A stretch of DNA of 64,000 bases from DASRDB01 sp035652815 (GCA_035652815.1 DASRDB010000006.1:227978-291977); one strand, 5' to 3'; positions 42,198-52,366 are shown, counted from the stretch's first letter. The notes: generated by a model from the letters alone, not told the origin. Numbers and translations are program-made.

Positions 42198-43499
42198 TTA
42201 TGCCCCGAACAAAAAGACCGTTCCTCCCATCATGGCATAGAGCAGGATGAGCAGCAGGCCTTCGAGCCAGACGAGTTCGCCATCCTGCGTGATCTGGCTG
42301 AAAAGAAAGGTTGCCAGTCCGAGTACGGCCAGTTCGACGAAGCTAAAGATCAGGTCGAGCCGCTGCGGCATGAATAGGCTAATCAAGACGAGCAGGGGAG
42401 CCATCAGCAGGGCGATCTGAATTGAGGAGCCTGCTGATGCGGCCAGCACCATGCCCATCCGTTTGTCCAGTGCCATGCCGATGGTGTTGAAGTACTCCGG
42501 CAGCCCTCCGATCAGGGGAACAAAGACCAGTCCCACAAAGGCCGCGTTCCAGCCAAGCGTTTTCGTGAATGGTTCGATGGAACCGACCAGAATTTCGGAG
42601 AGGATGGCGACTCCTACCGTCGCTATGGTGAGCAGGAGCAGAGCCAGCCAGAGTTTGGGTTTTGCTTCCGCTTCCGGCTTTTTTCCCGCGCTTTGCTGTG
42701 TCAATGTTGGCGTAGCTTTTGCTGCCTCGACGGGTGTTTTTCCGGGACTAGCGGCTTCGCGCGAAATGATGGTGTTGATGGTAGTATCGATCTGACGCAG
42801 GGCACCGCTTTTGCCGGGCGTTTCACTATTGGCGAGGTGATGCCTGTAAGCGAGCAGGCGGGAGACGGCGGCGGCAGACCGCGCGCCCAGCACCGGATCA
42901 AGTTCTTCATTGCCGTCTTCTTCTGATGAAGTTTTGTCGCCGATGCGAAAGACGCTGAACAGAATCGAGGCGATATAGCCTGCCAGCAGCAACACTGCGA
43001 TGATATCGGAGAGCAGGACACCGCGCTCGACGATGTTGGTTTGATGAGTGCGCGAGGCGAGCAATTCCGCGAAGGCCGGGAGGAGCAGGCCGCCAATACA
43101 CAGCGTGAGCAGCGAGGCATACTGTGTGGCGGGCCGTACTTCAAAGCGCAGCCGACCATGTTTGAGGGTGCCGACACAGGTTGCGACGCCGAGGACCAGC
43201 AGCGCATTGCCGAGAATCGAGCCGATGATGGAGGCGCGCACAACATCGACCAGCCCTTCGCTCAGGGCAAAGATGCCGATGATGAGTTCGGTGGCGTTGC
43301 CGAAGGTGGCGAAGAGCAGACCGCCGATACGTTCGCCAGTGTGTTCGGCGATCTGTTCAACGGATTGCCCGATGAGGGCGGCAAGCGGCAGGATGCCCAG
43401 GCCAGCCACCAGGAAGAGCAGGATAGGCTGCACGTGCAACACATCCAGGATGGGAGCCAGAACGGCAAAGACAAGCAGAATGTAGAGCCAGCGCGGCAT
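42198..43499 (-). CDS. Calcium/proton exchanger (CAX family)
   Basis: 433 aa from MPRWLYI, which follows AAGGAGGAG; an ATG 18 bases upstream is the alternative. It has about 11 helices with the two CAX repeat motifs: GNATELIIGIFALSEG (about 67-82) and GLVFVPLIGGLPEYFNT (about 320), each with the acidic residue for Ca2+/H+ exchange. A charged cytoplasmic stretch of about 90 residues splits the two halves and is longer than in simple bacterial CAX. It probably exports Ca2+. Confidence 0.92.
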   Translation of the reverse strand: MPRWLYILLVFAVLAPILDVLHVQPILLFLVAGLGILPLAALIGQSVEQIAEHTGERIGGLLFATFGNATELIIGIFALSEGLVDVVRASIIGSILGNALLVLGVATCVGTLKHGRLRFEVRPATQYASLLTLCIGGLLLPAFAELLASRTHQTNIVERGVLLSDIIAVLLLAGYIASILFSVFRIGDKTSSEEDGNEELDPVLGARSAAAVSRLLAYRHHLANSETPGKSGALRQIDTTINTIISREAASPGKTPVEAAKATPTLTQQSAGKKPEAEAKPKLWLALLLLTIATVGVAILSEILVGSIEPFTKTLGWNAAFVGLVFVPLIGGLPEYFNTIGMALDKRMGMVLAASAGSSIQIALLMAPLLVLISLFMPQRLDLIFSFVELAVLGLATFLFSQITQDGELVWLEGLLLILLYAMMGGTVFLFGA

Positions 43500-43608
43500 G
43501 AATTTCTCCTCCTTCAAACTCTTCCTTTATAAGTTAATCTCGCGTATAATGAGCCATACTAACATGTCTTATTTTTTTATTGGTTGCCAGGAACAAGCCC
43601 CGCTCGCC

Positions 43609-43693
43609 TGTCATCCTGAGCGCAGCGAAGGATCTCTCGCGTGCCTGTCGAGCCAATGGGGGCTTGAGATCCTTCGCTGCGCTCAGGATGACA
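43609..43693. repeat. Inverted repeat, family 1
   Basis: 27-bp perfect arms (43609-43635 and 43667-43693). The flank GGTTGGTAATGGCAT follows, the inverted form of the flank seen at other copies. It lies between divergent genes. Confidence 0.9.
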
Positions 43694-43744
43694 TCTCGAG
43701 GCAGGTTGGTAATGGCATGCCGGTTGGTAGAAAGGTAGATAGAG

Positions 43745-44287
43745 ATGTCCGATCAGCATAGCCGCGTTGATGAGGCAGCACCGCCTCTACAAGCGCAAGC
43801 AGCAAGTAATAATCACGAGGAATCGTATGATCCCATTGCACATTTTTCGAGCCATATGCTCGAGCGTAGCGATTCATTGATTTACGCGATTGTGGGCGTC
43901 TTTTTTTTATTGGGTTCGTTGTTTGCACTGGGGTACAGTATCTGGGATTTTTTAGCTTCGATACTGATTCCTAAATTAGACCCCTCGCTTGTTGCTCAAG
44001 CTATTATCAAACTGGTCTCAGATCTCCTGCTTGTGCTGATTATTATGGAGGTGATGGGAACAGTGATCCATTACCTCAAGGCGCATGCAACCTCTTTGCG
44101 TCCTTTCCTTTTTATTGGTATTGTCTCAGCGACGCGCGGCATTCTCTCCATCGGTGCCAGGTTGTCTGTTGAAAATGTGAAGCTCGAGGATTTTAACCGC
44201 GACATGATTGAACTGGCCGTGAACGGCGCGGTTATTCTCGCGCTTGGTATTACGCTCAAGCTGCTGGGCAGGCTGGTTGAAGATTAG
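43745..44287 (+). CDS. PsiE-like membrane protein
   Basis: 180 aa. A polar N-terminal tail of about 40 residues is followed by four helices (about 45-70, 84-108, 119-137, 152-175) and IMEVMGTVIHYLKAH, features of the phosphate-starvation-inducible PsiE family, whose role is not known. The 3' end overlaps the convergent GH15 gene by four bases, so transcripts may interfere. Confidence 0.72.
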   Translation: MSDQHSRVDEAAPPLQAQAASNNHEESYDPIAHFSSHMLERSDSLIYAIVGVFFLLGSLFALGYSIWDFLASILIPKLDPSLVAQAIIKLVSDLLLVLIIMEVMGTVIHYLKAHATSLRPFLFIGIVSATRGILSIGARLSVENVKLEDFNRDMIELAVNGAVILALGITLKLLGRLVED

Positions 44288-46281
44288 CCGCTAGCTTTTG
44301 GAGCGAAACGGCGATATTTTCCTAGATACCAGCGCACCGTCAGAACATACTCGGCGTGGCTCCAGGTGAGCGGCGAGACGCTGAGCGGTTCGCTGGTAAA
44401 TGGATTGACCTGTTCGGCCATGACTCCGCTTTTAAGGGCGTGAGAGAGCGCCCATTCGAGCAAGGGCAGAGCCGCGTGCAGTTCGTCGATATTGCCTGCT
44501 TTAGCGATCCGATACTGCGCCAGCCAGAGCGTGCAGATGAACCAGGGATTGCCTTGCGCCTGGCTCAGATCGTGCGTCACCTGGTAATAGTAATCGTTCT
44601 CGTAGCGCGCCATGCCGCCGACCTGGGTATGCGCCCAGAGGGTTTGTTCAAGCTGCTGCATGGTTCGCGTGATCTGAGAATCGGTCGCTGAGAACATGCC
44701 AAACTGGAAGAGGCCGCACAGGCTGCTGTCCAATGTGGCATCTTTCTGTATCGTACCATCCCTGTCTACGGTAATCATACGGAGGAAATGCCCGCGCTGT
44801 TCGTCCCAGAGATAGCGTAAGGCGGCGGCTTTGATTTCATCGGCGGCCTGCCGGTATTTCTGCGTAAGCTCCGTTTCGCCAAAGATGGCGGAGAAGTTTG
44901 ATGCAGCGTCGAGACCGGCGTAGACGGTGGCAATGGTGAAGGTGAGAATGCCCCGGCGCTCTTCCCACAGGTCGTAGGAGGGGCCGGGCAGGTTGGTATG
45001 CGGTTCGCGGTAACTGACAAGAAAATCGGCGGCGGGTGTCACCAGTGTGCGAAAGTGTGGGGCAACAAATTCGAGGTCGGCAAAGCATTTGTAGTGCTGC
45101 CAGAGACTATAGAGGACGAGCGCGGTTTCGTCTTCCTGGATGGGAAGCTGTGGCCTGCCCTCGCTGTCGATCCATGGATGCCAGCTACTGCCCCAGGAGC
45201 GATCGGGATTGTATTTGTGCAGCAGATAGCCGCCTTTGGTGAGAACGGCATTGCAGAAGTCGTAGAAGCCGCGAGTGATCTCGGAGTAACCGGCGTGGCT
45301 GAGCGCGTTGGCGACCAGCGCTCCATCACGAGGCCACATATAGGAATAGCTGTCGCTGGAGAAGTGTTCGACGTCAGCATCATTGGCGGCGATAATGGCT
45401 CCCCCGTTGTCGATCTGGGTACGCAAGATGAGCAGGCTGCGTTTGTAGAGGTCAACCAGTTCGGGTGTGAGGTCGGCGAAGTCCAGCGCGTCTTTATTGA
45501 CCCAGCGATACCAATAGTTTTTGGTGCGCGTGATGAAGGTGTCAGGTCCGCGTTCGCGAATCATGGCTTCGAGGTCTACGACGGCGGGCAAATCGGGGCC
45601 GACAGCCAGCCAATGGTAGACTGTGGAGGTCGCGCCGGGAGCGATAGCGGGCACATGGAGCGCAAGTGTGCCATCGACTGAACCCTGGGCGATGGGGTTG
45701 CGCCCCAACACGCCATCTTCGGCATCGCGCCACGTTCCTTCAGAATTATGAAATTCTTTGACGCCAGTAGCCCAGCTAGAGATGCCAATGGTGGCGTTTG
45801 TGCCTGTACCGACCTGGCCGTTCATCAGGAAATACGCCTGTTTTTTATAGGCGACGAGAGCCTGGGCGGCGGGGTAGTAGAAAACGGTGTTGCCCTCTGC
45901 GGCGTCCCAGATATGCCAGTCGTAATGAAAGAACAGGCGCACTTCACGGGGAGCATTGGCCTGATTGGTGATTGTCACTTCACGCAGGAAGATGGGGCGA
46001 TAAAAATCGACGCAATCGCGGAAGACGAGTTGCAGTTGTAGTGCGGGGTGCTGTATGGTGACATGCGTGACCAGCGTTTCCGGTTCGTACACCATGTCGC
46101 GCTGCCACTCGGGCGCGTCGAGCCAGGCGAATTGTCCTTCGACCCAGACGCCAGTGTGTGAGATATCGCCAGCCGTCTGCAGTTCCTGGCCTACATGCGG
46201 CCAGTAAATGTCACGCAGGTTATAGCTTTTATCGAAGTTCAGGAGCAGGCTGCCATTGCCTACCGGCAGATCTCGCGGCAT
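44284..46281 (-). CDS. GH15 glucoamylase / glucodextranase-type glycoside hydrolase
   Basis: 665 aa from MPRDLPVGNGSLLLNFD. An N-terminal beta-sandwich (about 1-260) precedes an (alpha/alpha)6 barrel with YSYMWPRDGALVANAL, the general acid in LWEERRG (about 442) and the C-terminal catalytic region AEQVNPFTSEPLSVSPLTWS. GH15 enzymes release glucose from starch, maltodextrin or trehalose. No signal peptide, so a cytoplasmic role in glycogen or trehalose turnover is likely. An alternative ATG lies nine codons upstream (MSIKKEEKI); GAGG before the chosen start is nine bases away. Confidence 0.93.
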   Translation of the reverse strand: MPRDLPVGNGSLLLNFDKSYNLRDIYWPHVGQELQTAGDISHTGVWVEGQFAWLDAPEWQRDMVYEPETLVTHVTIQHPALQLQLVFRDCVDFYRPIFLREVTITNQANAPREVRLFFHYDWHIWDAAEGNTVFYYPAAQALVAYKKQAYFLMNGQVGTGTNATIGISSWATGVKEFHNSEGTWRDAEDGVLGRNPIAQGSVDGTLALHVPAIAPGATSTVYHWLAVGPDLPAVVDLEAMIRERGPDTFITRTKNYWYRWVNKDALDFADLTPELVDLYKRSLLILRTQIDNGGAIIAANDADVEHFSSDSYSYMWPRDGALVANALSHAGYSEITRGFYDFCNAVLTKGGYLLHKYNPDRSWGSSWHPWIDSEGRPQLPIQEDETALVLYSLWQHYKCFADLEFVAPHFRTLVTPAADFLVSYREPHTNLPGPSYDLWEERRGILTFTIATVYAGLDAASNFSAIFGETELTQKYRQAADEIKAAALRYLWDEQRGHFLRMITVDRDGTIQKDATLDSSLCGLFQFGMFSATDSQITRTMQQLEQTLWAHTQVGGMARYENDYYYQVTHDLSQAQGNPWFICTLWLAQYRIAKAGNIDELHAALPLLEWALSHALKSGVMAEQVNPFTSEPLSVSPLTWSHAEYVLTVRWYLGKYRRFAPKASG

Positions 46282-46351
46282 AATTTTTTCCTCTTTTTTA
46301 ATAGACATCGCGCTGATTATAGCATATGCTTGGTGCTAAAGAAGAGTATGG

Positions 46352-46378
46352 CCAGGGTGACCGCAAGGGTCGCCCTGG
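46352..46378. repeat. Collapsed family 2 repeat and 46.4-46.7 kb leader
   Basis: CCAGGGTGACC (46352-46362) pairs with GGGTCGCCCTGG around a GCAA loop, a shortened form of the family 2 element. The 330 bases after it, up to the permease start at 46708, are T-rich with no recognised gene or riboswitch. Confidence 0.7.
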
Positions 46379-46707
46379 AGAGGTTCGCTCTGGTCCCGGT
46401 AGTTGACGGAACTTTACCCGAAAGTACTGGACACTTGCATAATTTTTATGGCTCGTGTACAGTTACTTCTGGTTTTTAGGGGTGCAGGTAATACTACTCT
46501 TTTTGACACAACCTTTGGCGCGGTTTTTTCTTTAGGCTATTGTTCCTTTGCTCAGGTGAGCGAAGCGATGCTTTTTTTAGGCGACTTTAACCCTGGTTTT
46601 TCTTTCCCTGCGGGTATAAGTTTGCTCTTTATGGATGAGCTATATTGTACCAGGGTTACTGCCCTTTGTCTGTTGGAGATCTGAAATTTTGACGCGCGGA
46701 GTGTAAC

Positions 46708-48249
46708 ATGGCAAGCATTGAATGGGGTACGAGCAAAACAGAAGCGAACGAGCGAGGTTCGACAAGTGAAGCAGAGTCGCTGCTATCAGAGGAGTATGTA
46801 GTCAAGGCTCTGCCCAACATATTGAATAAGTTTGATATGACGGCGATCTTTTTGATGATCGTCTTTTTCATTACCAACGTGCCAACGGCTGTGGCAGGTG
46901 GTCCTGCCGCCTTTACCTATCTATTGTTGGGTGGCGTAACGTTCTTCATTCCCTGCGTGATTGCGACGGCCCAACTGGGCGTGATGTTTCCTCACGAGGG
47001 GTCACTGTATAACTGGACGCATAAGGCGCTGGGAGGATATTGGAGCTTTTTCGTCGCCTTTTGCGCCTGGTTTCCTGGCGTACTGGTGATGATTACGGCG
47101 GGTGATGTGATTGTAGGCTTCTTAAACGGCCTGAATCCGAACTGGTTTACAGCCGCGTGGCAGCAAGGCGCGGGCATCATTGCGGTGATTGTCGTATCGG
47201 GTATTCTCAGTGTGCAGCGTTTTCGGGGCTTGCAGAATGCGATCAATGTGGCTGTGGTTATCAATTTTATAGGAGTGTTCTTGATCGCTTTTGCAGGAGT
47301 CGCCTGGATGCTGCTGGGCAAGCCGGTAGCGACAGATTTTCATCTTCCCAATTGGGGCGTATATTTCTCAGGTGGCGCGCAAAATATCTACCTGTTTGGC
47401 CTGGTAACACTCGCCTATCTTGGCATTGAGACGCCTTTAAACATGGGCGGTGAACTGGCTCCTTCAAAGCTTGGAGAGAGCAAAAAACGAGGGATTATTA
47501 CCGGGCATCTTTTCTGGGGAACGATTCTCGTGCTGGTCGGCTATCTGGTAGCGACGTTCGCTGTACTGGTGGTAAAAGGGCAGAGTGCAGGCTCGGCGAG
47601 TATTTTCTCGTTGGTAGGTACGGTGCAGCAGGCGCTTGGGCCGATTGCTGGTGATGTTGCGGCCATTTGTTTGATGTGCTTCTTTGTTTTTGCGGCTGTT
47701 ACCTATAATATTGCCTATGCGCGTCTGCTGCTGGTTGCCGGTATTGATCAGCGTCTTCCAGTCTTCGTGGGTAAACTGAATCGGAATCGTGTACCGTCAA
47801 ACGCGATTATCTTCCAGACGATTGTTGCTGCGGGTATCACGGCCCTGGTCTACTTTGTAGTTCCGTACATTGTGAAGTTCGGATCGCCGGAAAATCTTTC
47901 CACGCAGATTTATAATGTGATGCTGGCATCTTCAACGCTGGTCTGGGCTTTTTCGACGATGTTCCTGTTTATCAATCTTGTGCGATTCTATCTCCGGGAC
48001 CCTAAAACGTTCCGCTTGCAGCGTATCTTTCCCCTGCCAGTTATCTGGGGAAGTGTGGTGCTTGGGTCGCTATCCTGCCTGGCGGCTATTATCTGCACCT
48101 TCTTCTTTTCCTGGACGTCGTTAATTCCCAATAGCCAATGGTGGTATATCATTGGCGGTTTGACACTGATTTGCCTCATTGTCGCGGCTGTCGGCAGTAT
48201 GCTTGCGAGCAGTGAAGCGGCGTGGCAGGGATTGAACAAAGAGCAATAG
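46708..48249 (+). CDS. APC-family amino acid/amine permease 1
   Basis: 513 aa with about 12-13 helices. The first helix and the TM6 segment (YLFGLVTLAYLGIETPLNMG, about 229-248) match APC transporters of the glutamate:GABA-antiporter or amine-uptake type, which take up amino acids or amines by H+ symport or exchange. About half its residues look alike to the next permease (LPNILNKFDMTAIFL versus LTKVLNTFDMVAIFI), a clear duplication. Substrate unknown. A terminator lies just after the stop, so it is a single-gene unit. Confidence 0.9.
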   Translation: MASIEWGTSKTEANERGSTSEAESLLSEEYVVKALPNILNKFDMTAIFLMIVFFITNVPTAVAGGPAAFTYLLLGGVTFFIPCVIATAQLGVMFPHEGSLYNWTHKALGGYWSFFVAFCAWFPGVLVMITAGDVIVGFLNGLNPNWFTAAWQQGAGIIAVIVVSGILSVQRFRGLQNAINVAVVINFIGVFLIAFAGVAWMLLGKPVATDFHLPNWGVYFSGGAQNIYLFGLVTLAYLGIETPLNMGGELAPSKLGESKKRGIITGHLFWGTILVLVGYLVATFAVLVVKGQSAGSASIFSLVGTVQQALGPIAGDVAAICLMCFFVFAAVTYNIAYARLLLVAGIDQRLPVFVGKLNRNRVPSNAIIFQTIVAAGITALVYFVVPYIVKFGSPENLSTQIYNVMLASSTLVWAFSTMFLFINLVRFYLRDPKTFRLQRIFPLPVIWGSVVLGSLSCLAAIICTFFFSWTSLIPNSQWWYIIGGLTLICLIVAAVGSMLASSEAAWQGLNKEQ

Positions 48250-48255
48250 ATTTCC

Positions 48256-48304
48256 TGGCTTTGCTATTCAGTGCTGTCGAAGAAAAGGATAGCAAAGCCA
48301 TTTT
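48256..48304 (+). terminator. Terminator after permease 1
   Basis: TGGCTTTGCTAT (48256-48267) and ATAGCAAAGCCA (48289-48300) are perfect 12-bp arms followed by TTTT. Confidence 0.8.
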
Positions 48305-48395
48305 CGTGCAATTTAACAAATTCATGTAAGAGGCTGGATGAAGTGTAGAGGCTGAACCGGCTGAATCGAGGGAAAGATAGCGGTATATTGTCATC

Positions 48396-48424
48396 TTGAC
48401 ACATTTTATCCTCGTTATTATACT
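48396..48424 (+). promoter_or_regulatory. Strong sigma70-type promoter of permease 2
   Basis: TTGACA (48396-48401), 17 bases, TATACT (48419-48424). It leaves a leader of about 210 bases before the start at 48643. I recognise no known riboswitch in it. Confidence 0.8.
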
Positions 48425-48642
48425 TGAGATTATGCAAGGTATTATCGCCCTTGCCGGGTTTCTGCCAATTCATATCCTCGCGCTTTCATTATCCTGGTAG
48501 GGTGTTTGTGTATTCCTGTTCAGGAAAGTTCTTCCTGTGCCAGGAATGCAGTGACGTATTTCGATTTGGGTAGGTCTGAAAGTTGTAATGCGTCTATCTG
48601 ACGTATGTAGCACAGAAGACTTTTTAGGAGGAAACGTACTTT

Positions 48643-50220
48643 ATGGCAACAGCAGCCCAAAGCAGCAGCGAGGTTCTGCGTTCAGAGCGCATTGCGGGGG
48701 GCATCCTCACCAAAGTGCTGAACACATTCGACATGGTAGCGATTTTTATTGCCATCGTCCTTTTTATCACCAACTCACCGGGTATTGCAGCGGCCGGCCC
48801 GGTGGCGTACATTTACCTGGTGGCCGGTTTCCTGACATTCCTCATTCCCGGGGCAATCGTGACCGGACAACTCGGGCGTATGTTCCCGAAGGAAGGCTCG
48901 ATTTATGTCTGGACAAATAAGGCCTTTGGCCCATTCTGGGGCTTTTTCGCGGGTTTCTGTGCCTGGTGGCCTGGCATCTTCGTAGTACTGGTGTGCGGAA
49001 GCCTGGTGAGTACCTTTATCAGTGATCTGTTTAGCCGGTTTGGTATCACAATTTTGAGTGACCCCTGGCAGATTGGTCTGGTAATTATTGCGGTGACGGC
49101 TATTTCTTACGGGCTTTCCGTCATTCGTTTCCGCGCTGCCCAGAACCTGGTCAATGTGATGTTCGTTGCATATGGAGCGGCCATTTTACTGATAGGCCTG
49201 TCGGGATTGCTCTGGGTGTTGTTTGGCCATCCTACTACCGCCAACCACACCGCCTACACAGACCTCTCATTCGGTGGTGGTGGTTGGGCTATCACTTTTG
49301 GCAGCACAGGTAACTTTACCATTTTTGGTTTCGTGATCCTGGCCTTGCTGGGTATTGAAGTTCCGCTGAACATGGGCGTTGAAGTCACCAGCGAACGGGC
49401 GGTGACGCGCTACCTCATCTGGGGGCCGATTGTGGTGATGGTGGCGTATCTGCTCACCACGTTTGCCATTATGGTTGCTGTGCCTGCCTCTGTAGGAACG
49501 GGCGCAAATCAGGTGTTTCCCCAGACGAACCTGTGGGCGATGGTGGACGCGGTACACAATGGATTTGGCCCTGTCGGCCAGGTGCTGGCTGTGCTTGTTG
49601 ATGTGGTGATGATTGGCTTTGGCCTTTACGCGGCGCTGGTCTATAACTACTCGTTTGGCCGCCTGCTCTTTGTCTCCGGCCTCGACCGCCGCCTGCCGCC
49701 GGTGATGAGCAAGGTGAACGCCAATCGCGTACCGTGGGTCGCGGTTCTCGTGCAAAGCCTCATCATTGCAGCGATTGCTATAGTGGTCTACATGGTTATT
49801 CCCTATGTTGGAGGATCGAATCCCGCCAACCTGGCGAATCTCATGTACTACATTCTGTTCGCGTCAATAACGGTGATCTGGTGTTTCTCGATGATTTTCC
49901 AGTTCATTGATGTCATCGTTATTCGCTTCAAGTATCACGAGGCTTTCGCTGATGTTCGCCTTGCCCCGGACTGGGTTTTCTATCTCTGTTCCGTGTTGGG
50001 GCTTCTGGCCAGTGGTGTTGGCCTCTACGCGACCGTGACGGCTCCCTGGGTACCCACTTTGATTGATACCACGCACTGGGATATCTGGATTGTCTCCATC
50101 GTTGTGCTGTCATTGATTGCTGCCGCCGTCATCTACTACCTTGGCCATATTCGTATCAGGGAAGATGTGACCGACGAGGAAGTGATTGCGACCGCTCTCG
50201 GGTCGGCAGAAAAAGGCTAA
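48643..50220 (+). CDS. APC-family amino acid/amine permease 2
   Basis: 525 aa with about 12 helices, paralogous to permease 1: MFPKEGSIYVWTNKAFGPFW (about 87-106) corresponds to MFPHEGSLYNWTHKALGGYW. The TM6 substrate region reads FTIFGFVILALLGIEVPLNM (about 225-244), again the IE-PLNMG pattern of this subgroup. The TTTAGGAGGAAACG site supports the start. Its own strong promoter and long leader suggest separate regulation. Amino acid or amine uptake is inferred from the family; the nearby glutamine synthetase-like and oxidase genes make an amine substrate attractive. Confidence 0.9.
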   Translation: MATAAQSSSEVLRSERIAGGILTKVLNTFDMVAIFIAIVLFITNSPGIAAAGPVAYIYLVAGFLTFLIPGAIVTGQLGRMFPKEGSIYVWTNKAFGPFWGFFAGFCAWWPGIFVVLVCGSLVSTFISDLFSRFGITILSDPWQIGLVIIAVTAISYGLSVIRFRAAQNLVNVMFVAYGAAILLIGLSGLLWVLFGHPTTANHTAYTDLSFGGGGWAITFGSTGNFTIFGFVILALLGIEVPLNMGVEVTSERAVTRYLIWGPIVVMVAYLLTTFAIMVAVPASVGTGANQVFPQTNLWAMVDAVHNGFGPVGQVLAVLVDVVMIGFGLYAALVYNYSFGRLLFVSGLDRRLPPVMSKVNANRVPWVAVLVQSLIIAAIAIVVYMVIPYVGGSNPANLANLMYYILFASITVIWCFSMIFQFIDVIVIRFKYHEAFADVRLAPDWVFYLCSVLGLLASGVGLYATVTAPWVPTLIDTTHWDIWIVSIVVLSLIAAAVIYYLGHIRIREDVTDEEVIATALGSAEKG

Positions 50221-50247
50221 AGGACTTTGAAAGCGCTGGGGAATAGA

Positions 50248-50326
50248 CCTGGAAGGCACCCGCAAGGGGATGCCTCTACAATGGCGTTGGGCTTGTAGAG
50301 GCATCCCCTTGCGGGTGCCTTCCAGG
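50248..50326. repeat. Inverted repeat, family 4
   Basis: 33-bp perfect arms (50248-50280 and 50294-50326), starting CCTGGAAGGCACCCGCAAGG, closely related to the copy at 633-713. Confidence 0.9.
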
Positions 50327-50438
50327 TTTGCATACCCCTATCTTTCATGTGGCGAGTTGCAAGAAGGCAAGTTGCAAGAATCGGAAGGAATAGGCAGAAT
50401 AGCTAGAGCGTGGCAAAAAATAGCAGAACATTCAAATA

Positions 50439-50467
50439 TTGACTTCCCTCTATTTACATGCTATGGT
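50439..50467 (+). promoter_or_regulatory. Probable promoter of permease 3
   Basis: TTGACT (50439-50444), 17 bases, TATGGT (50462-50467), giving a leader of about 115 bases. Confidence 0.5.
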
Positions 50468-50588
50468 TGAGATACTTCACCCCTCGCTCTTTTCCATTTC
50501 GTAGCCGTAGTGTTTTGAGTGTAAATGCGTTTCCTGAACGGAGAAAACGCACTTTTTCTTGGTCGCTCATATTTTATGGAGGCAAAAC

Positions 50589-52277
50589 ATGGCGGATGAA
50601 ATCATCCAAACGGGAGCAATCGCTGGGGATATCGACGTAGATAAGGCAAACGTCGATAGGCTGCACAAAAATGCGATAGGTCTTCCAGGCGTCCTCTACT
50701 TCTGTCTTGCTGGCTCAGCCCCTATCTCTGCGATGCTTTTTAACGTGCCTTCGATGGCCTCGCAGGCAGGCGCAACGACACCGCTGGTATTCTTGCTTTC
50801 CGGTATTGGCCTGTTACTGCTCGGTATTTCGATTGTCTACCTGTCGCGCCGACTGACCTCAGCGGGCGGTTTTTACACCTGGGTGCGTCACAGCCTTGGC
50901 AGGCGCACAGCTTTCCAGGCGGGCTGGTTGATGATGGGCGGATACGCGCTCTTTGAGGCGTCTCTGCTGGGCGCGTTCGGCTCCTATACAAATAGCTCGT
51001 TTGCCAACTACCTGCATTTCACTACTCCCGGCGGGTGGGTGACATGGGCGCTCGTTGGAGCGGTGATCATCTTCCTGCTCTCGTACTTCGACGTCAAATG
51101 GTCCGTGTTTGCAATGGCACCATTCCTGATTCTGGAAGTGGGCGTGCTGGTCATTCTTGATCTGGCTATCACCTTCCACGGCGGCGCATCCGGCCATGAT
51201 TTTGTGCATACCTTTACGCTGGCTGGCGCAGACCCGAAGCCAGCGGGACACCCATTTGTGAATGCTCCCAATACCAACAGTCTGACTGCGGCTCCGGGTG
51301 GTCTTTTAGGTATTGGAGTGGCGATGGCGCTTGGCGTCTGGTCGTGGATCGGCTTCGAGGCGGGCGCGGTGTATGGTGAAGAAGCCCGCAATCCGCGCCG
51401 CGCTGTTCCTTTTGCGATCTTCGCGGTGGTTGCCTTTTTGACGTTCCTGTATACCTGGACCGCCTATTCGGCGACCATTGGGTATGGCTGGCAGTTCGCG
51501 GTGAGCCAGTTTGGCAACCTGACCAATAACCCGACGCCGTATTATCCCCTGGCAACAACCTATGTTGGCGGTTTGCTGCAAGCCTTGATGATTGTGGCGA
51601 TCAGCACGAGCGCGCTTGCCTGCGGCCTGGCCTTCCACAATGGCATGGTGCGCTACTTCTACGCGATGGGACGCGAGCATATCCTGGGCAGCGTCTTTGG
51701 CAGGACACATCCCAAGTATCGCAGCCCACATATCGCGATCATTGCGCAGTCGATCTTTACCGCGTTGTTGGTCATCTTTTTTGCCTTTGTTTTAGTGAAG
51801 CCAGATGGCAGCTATGCATTTGGCATTGGCGATGGCAAGACGGCCACGCAGATTGATGGCATCCTTCCATATACCTGGCTGGCGATCATTGGCACGATTG
51901 CGTTCGTTATCGTGTACATCATGGTCAATATTGCCTCGCCAGTCTTTGCCCTGCGCTTTGACAGGAAGAGCTTCAACGTCTTCGCGCACATTGTGGCACC
52001 CGTTCTCAGCTCGCTGGTGCTGCTCGTTCCCTTGATCTCCTTTATCGGGCCAGCGCTGCCCGGTGTGGGAAGCTTTTTCACGAACCTGGGCTTTGCTCCG
52101 ACACCGTTCCCGTTGAATATCCTGCCCGTATTTGTGATTATCTGGATTATTGCTGGCCTGATCTACTCGTACTACCTGTCCAGCAGTAAGCCGGAGCGTT
52201 ACGAAGGCATGGGGCGTATCATTCGCGGCGATGTCTACGAGGGCGAGGGTGAGGCTGCTGCTCCTGCGACGGCATAA
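50589..52277 (+). CDS. APC-family permease 3
   Basis: 562 aa from MADEIIQTG, after TATGGAGGC. About 12 helices, but more distant from the first two permeases: GLPGVLYFCLAGSAPISAM at the start and ALGVWSWIGFEAGAVYGEEA (about 254-273) in TM6, which resembles the BAT1/PotE-like or ethanolamine/polyamine APC groups. LACGLAFHNGMVRYFYAMGRE is typical of the fifth loop. It is followed by a strong terminator. Substrate unknown; uptake of amino acid or amine by H+ symport is inferred. Confidence 0.9.
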   Translation: MADEIIQTGAIAGDIDVDKANVDRLHKNAIGLPGVLYFCLAGSAPISAMLFNVPSMASQAGATTPLVFLLSGIGLLLLGISIVYLSRRLTSAGGFYTWVRHSLGRRTAFQAGWLMMGGYALFEASLLGAFGSYTNSSFANYLHFTTPGGWVTWALVGAVIIFLLSYFDVKWSVFAMAPFLILEVGVLVILDLAITFHGGASGHDFVHTFTLAGADPKPAGHPFVNAPNTNSLTAAPGGLLGIGVAMALGVWSWIGFEAGAVYGEEARNPRRAVPFAIFAVVAFLTFLYTWTAYSATIGYGWQFAVSQFGNLTNNPTPYYPLATTYVGGLLQALMIVAISTSALACGLAFHNGMVRYFYAMGREHILGSVFGRTHPKYRSPHIAIIAQSIFTALLVIFFAFVLVKPDGSYAFGIGDGKTATQIDGILPYTWLAIIGTIAFVIVYIMVNIASPVFALRFDRKSFNVFAHIVAPVLSSLVLLVPLISFIGPALPGVGSFFTNLGFAPTPFPLNILPVFVIIWIIAGLIYSYYLSSSKPERYEGMGRIIRGDVYEGEGEAAAPATA

Positions 52278-52286
52278 ATCAAGGCA

Positions 52287-52323
52287 CAAAAAAATGGGAT
52301 GCCGACCGGCATCCCATTTTTTT
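52287..52323 (+). terminator. Terminator after permease 3
   Basis: GGGATGCCG/CGGCATCCC hairpin flanked by AAAAAAAT and ATTTTTTT, so it can act on both strands. Confidence 0.9.
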
Positions 52324-52366
52324 CTCGAAAACTATTCCTCTATGCCATTACCAACCTGCCTCCAGA

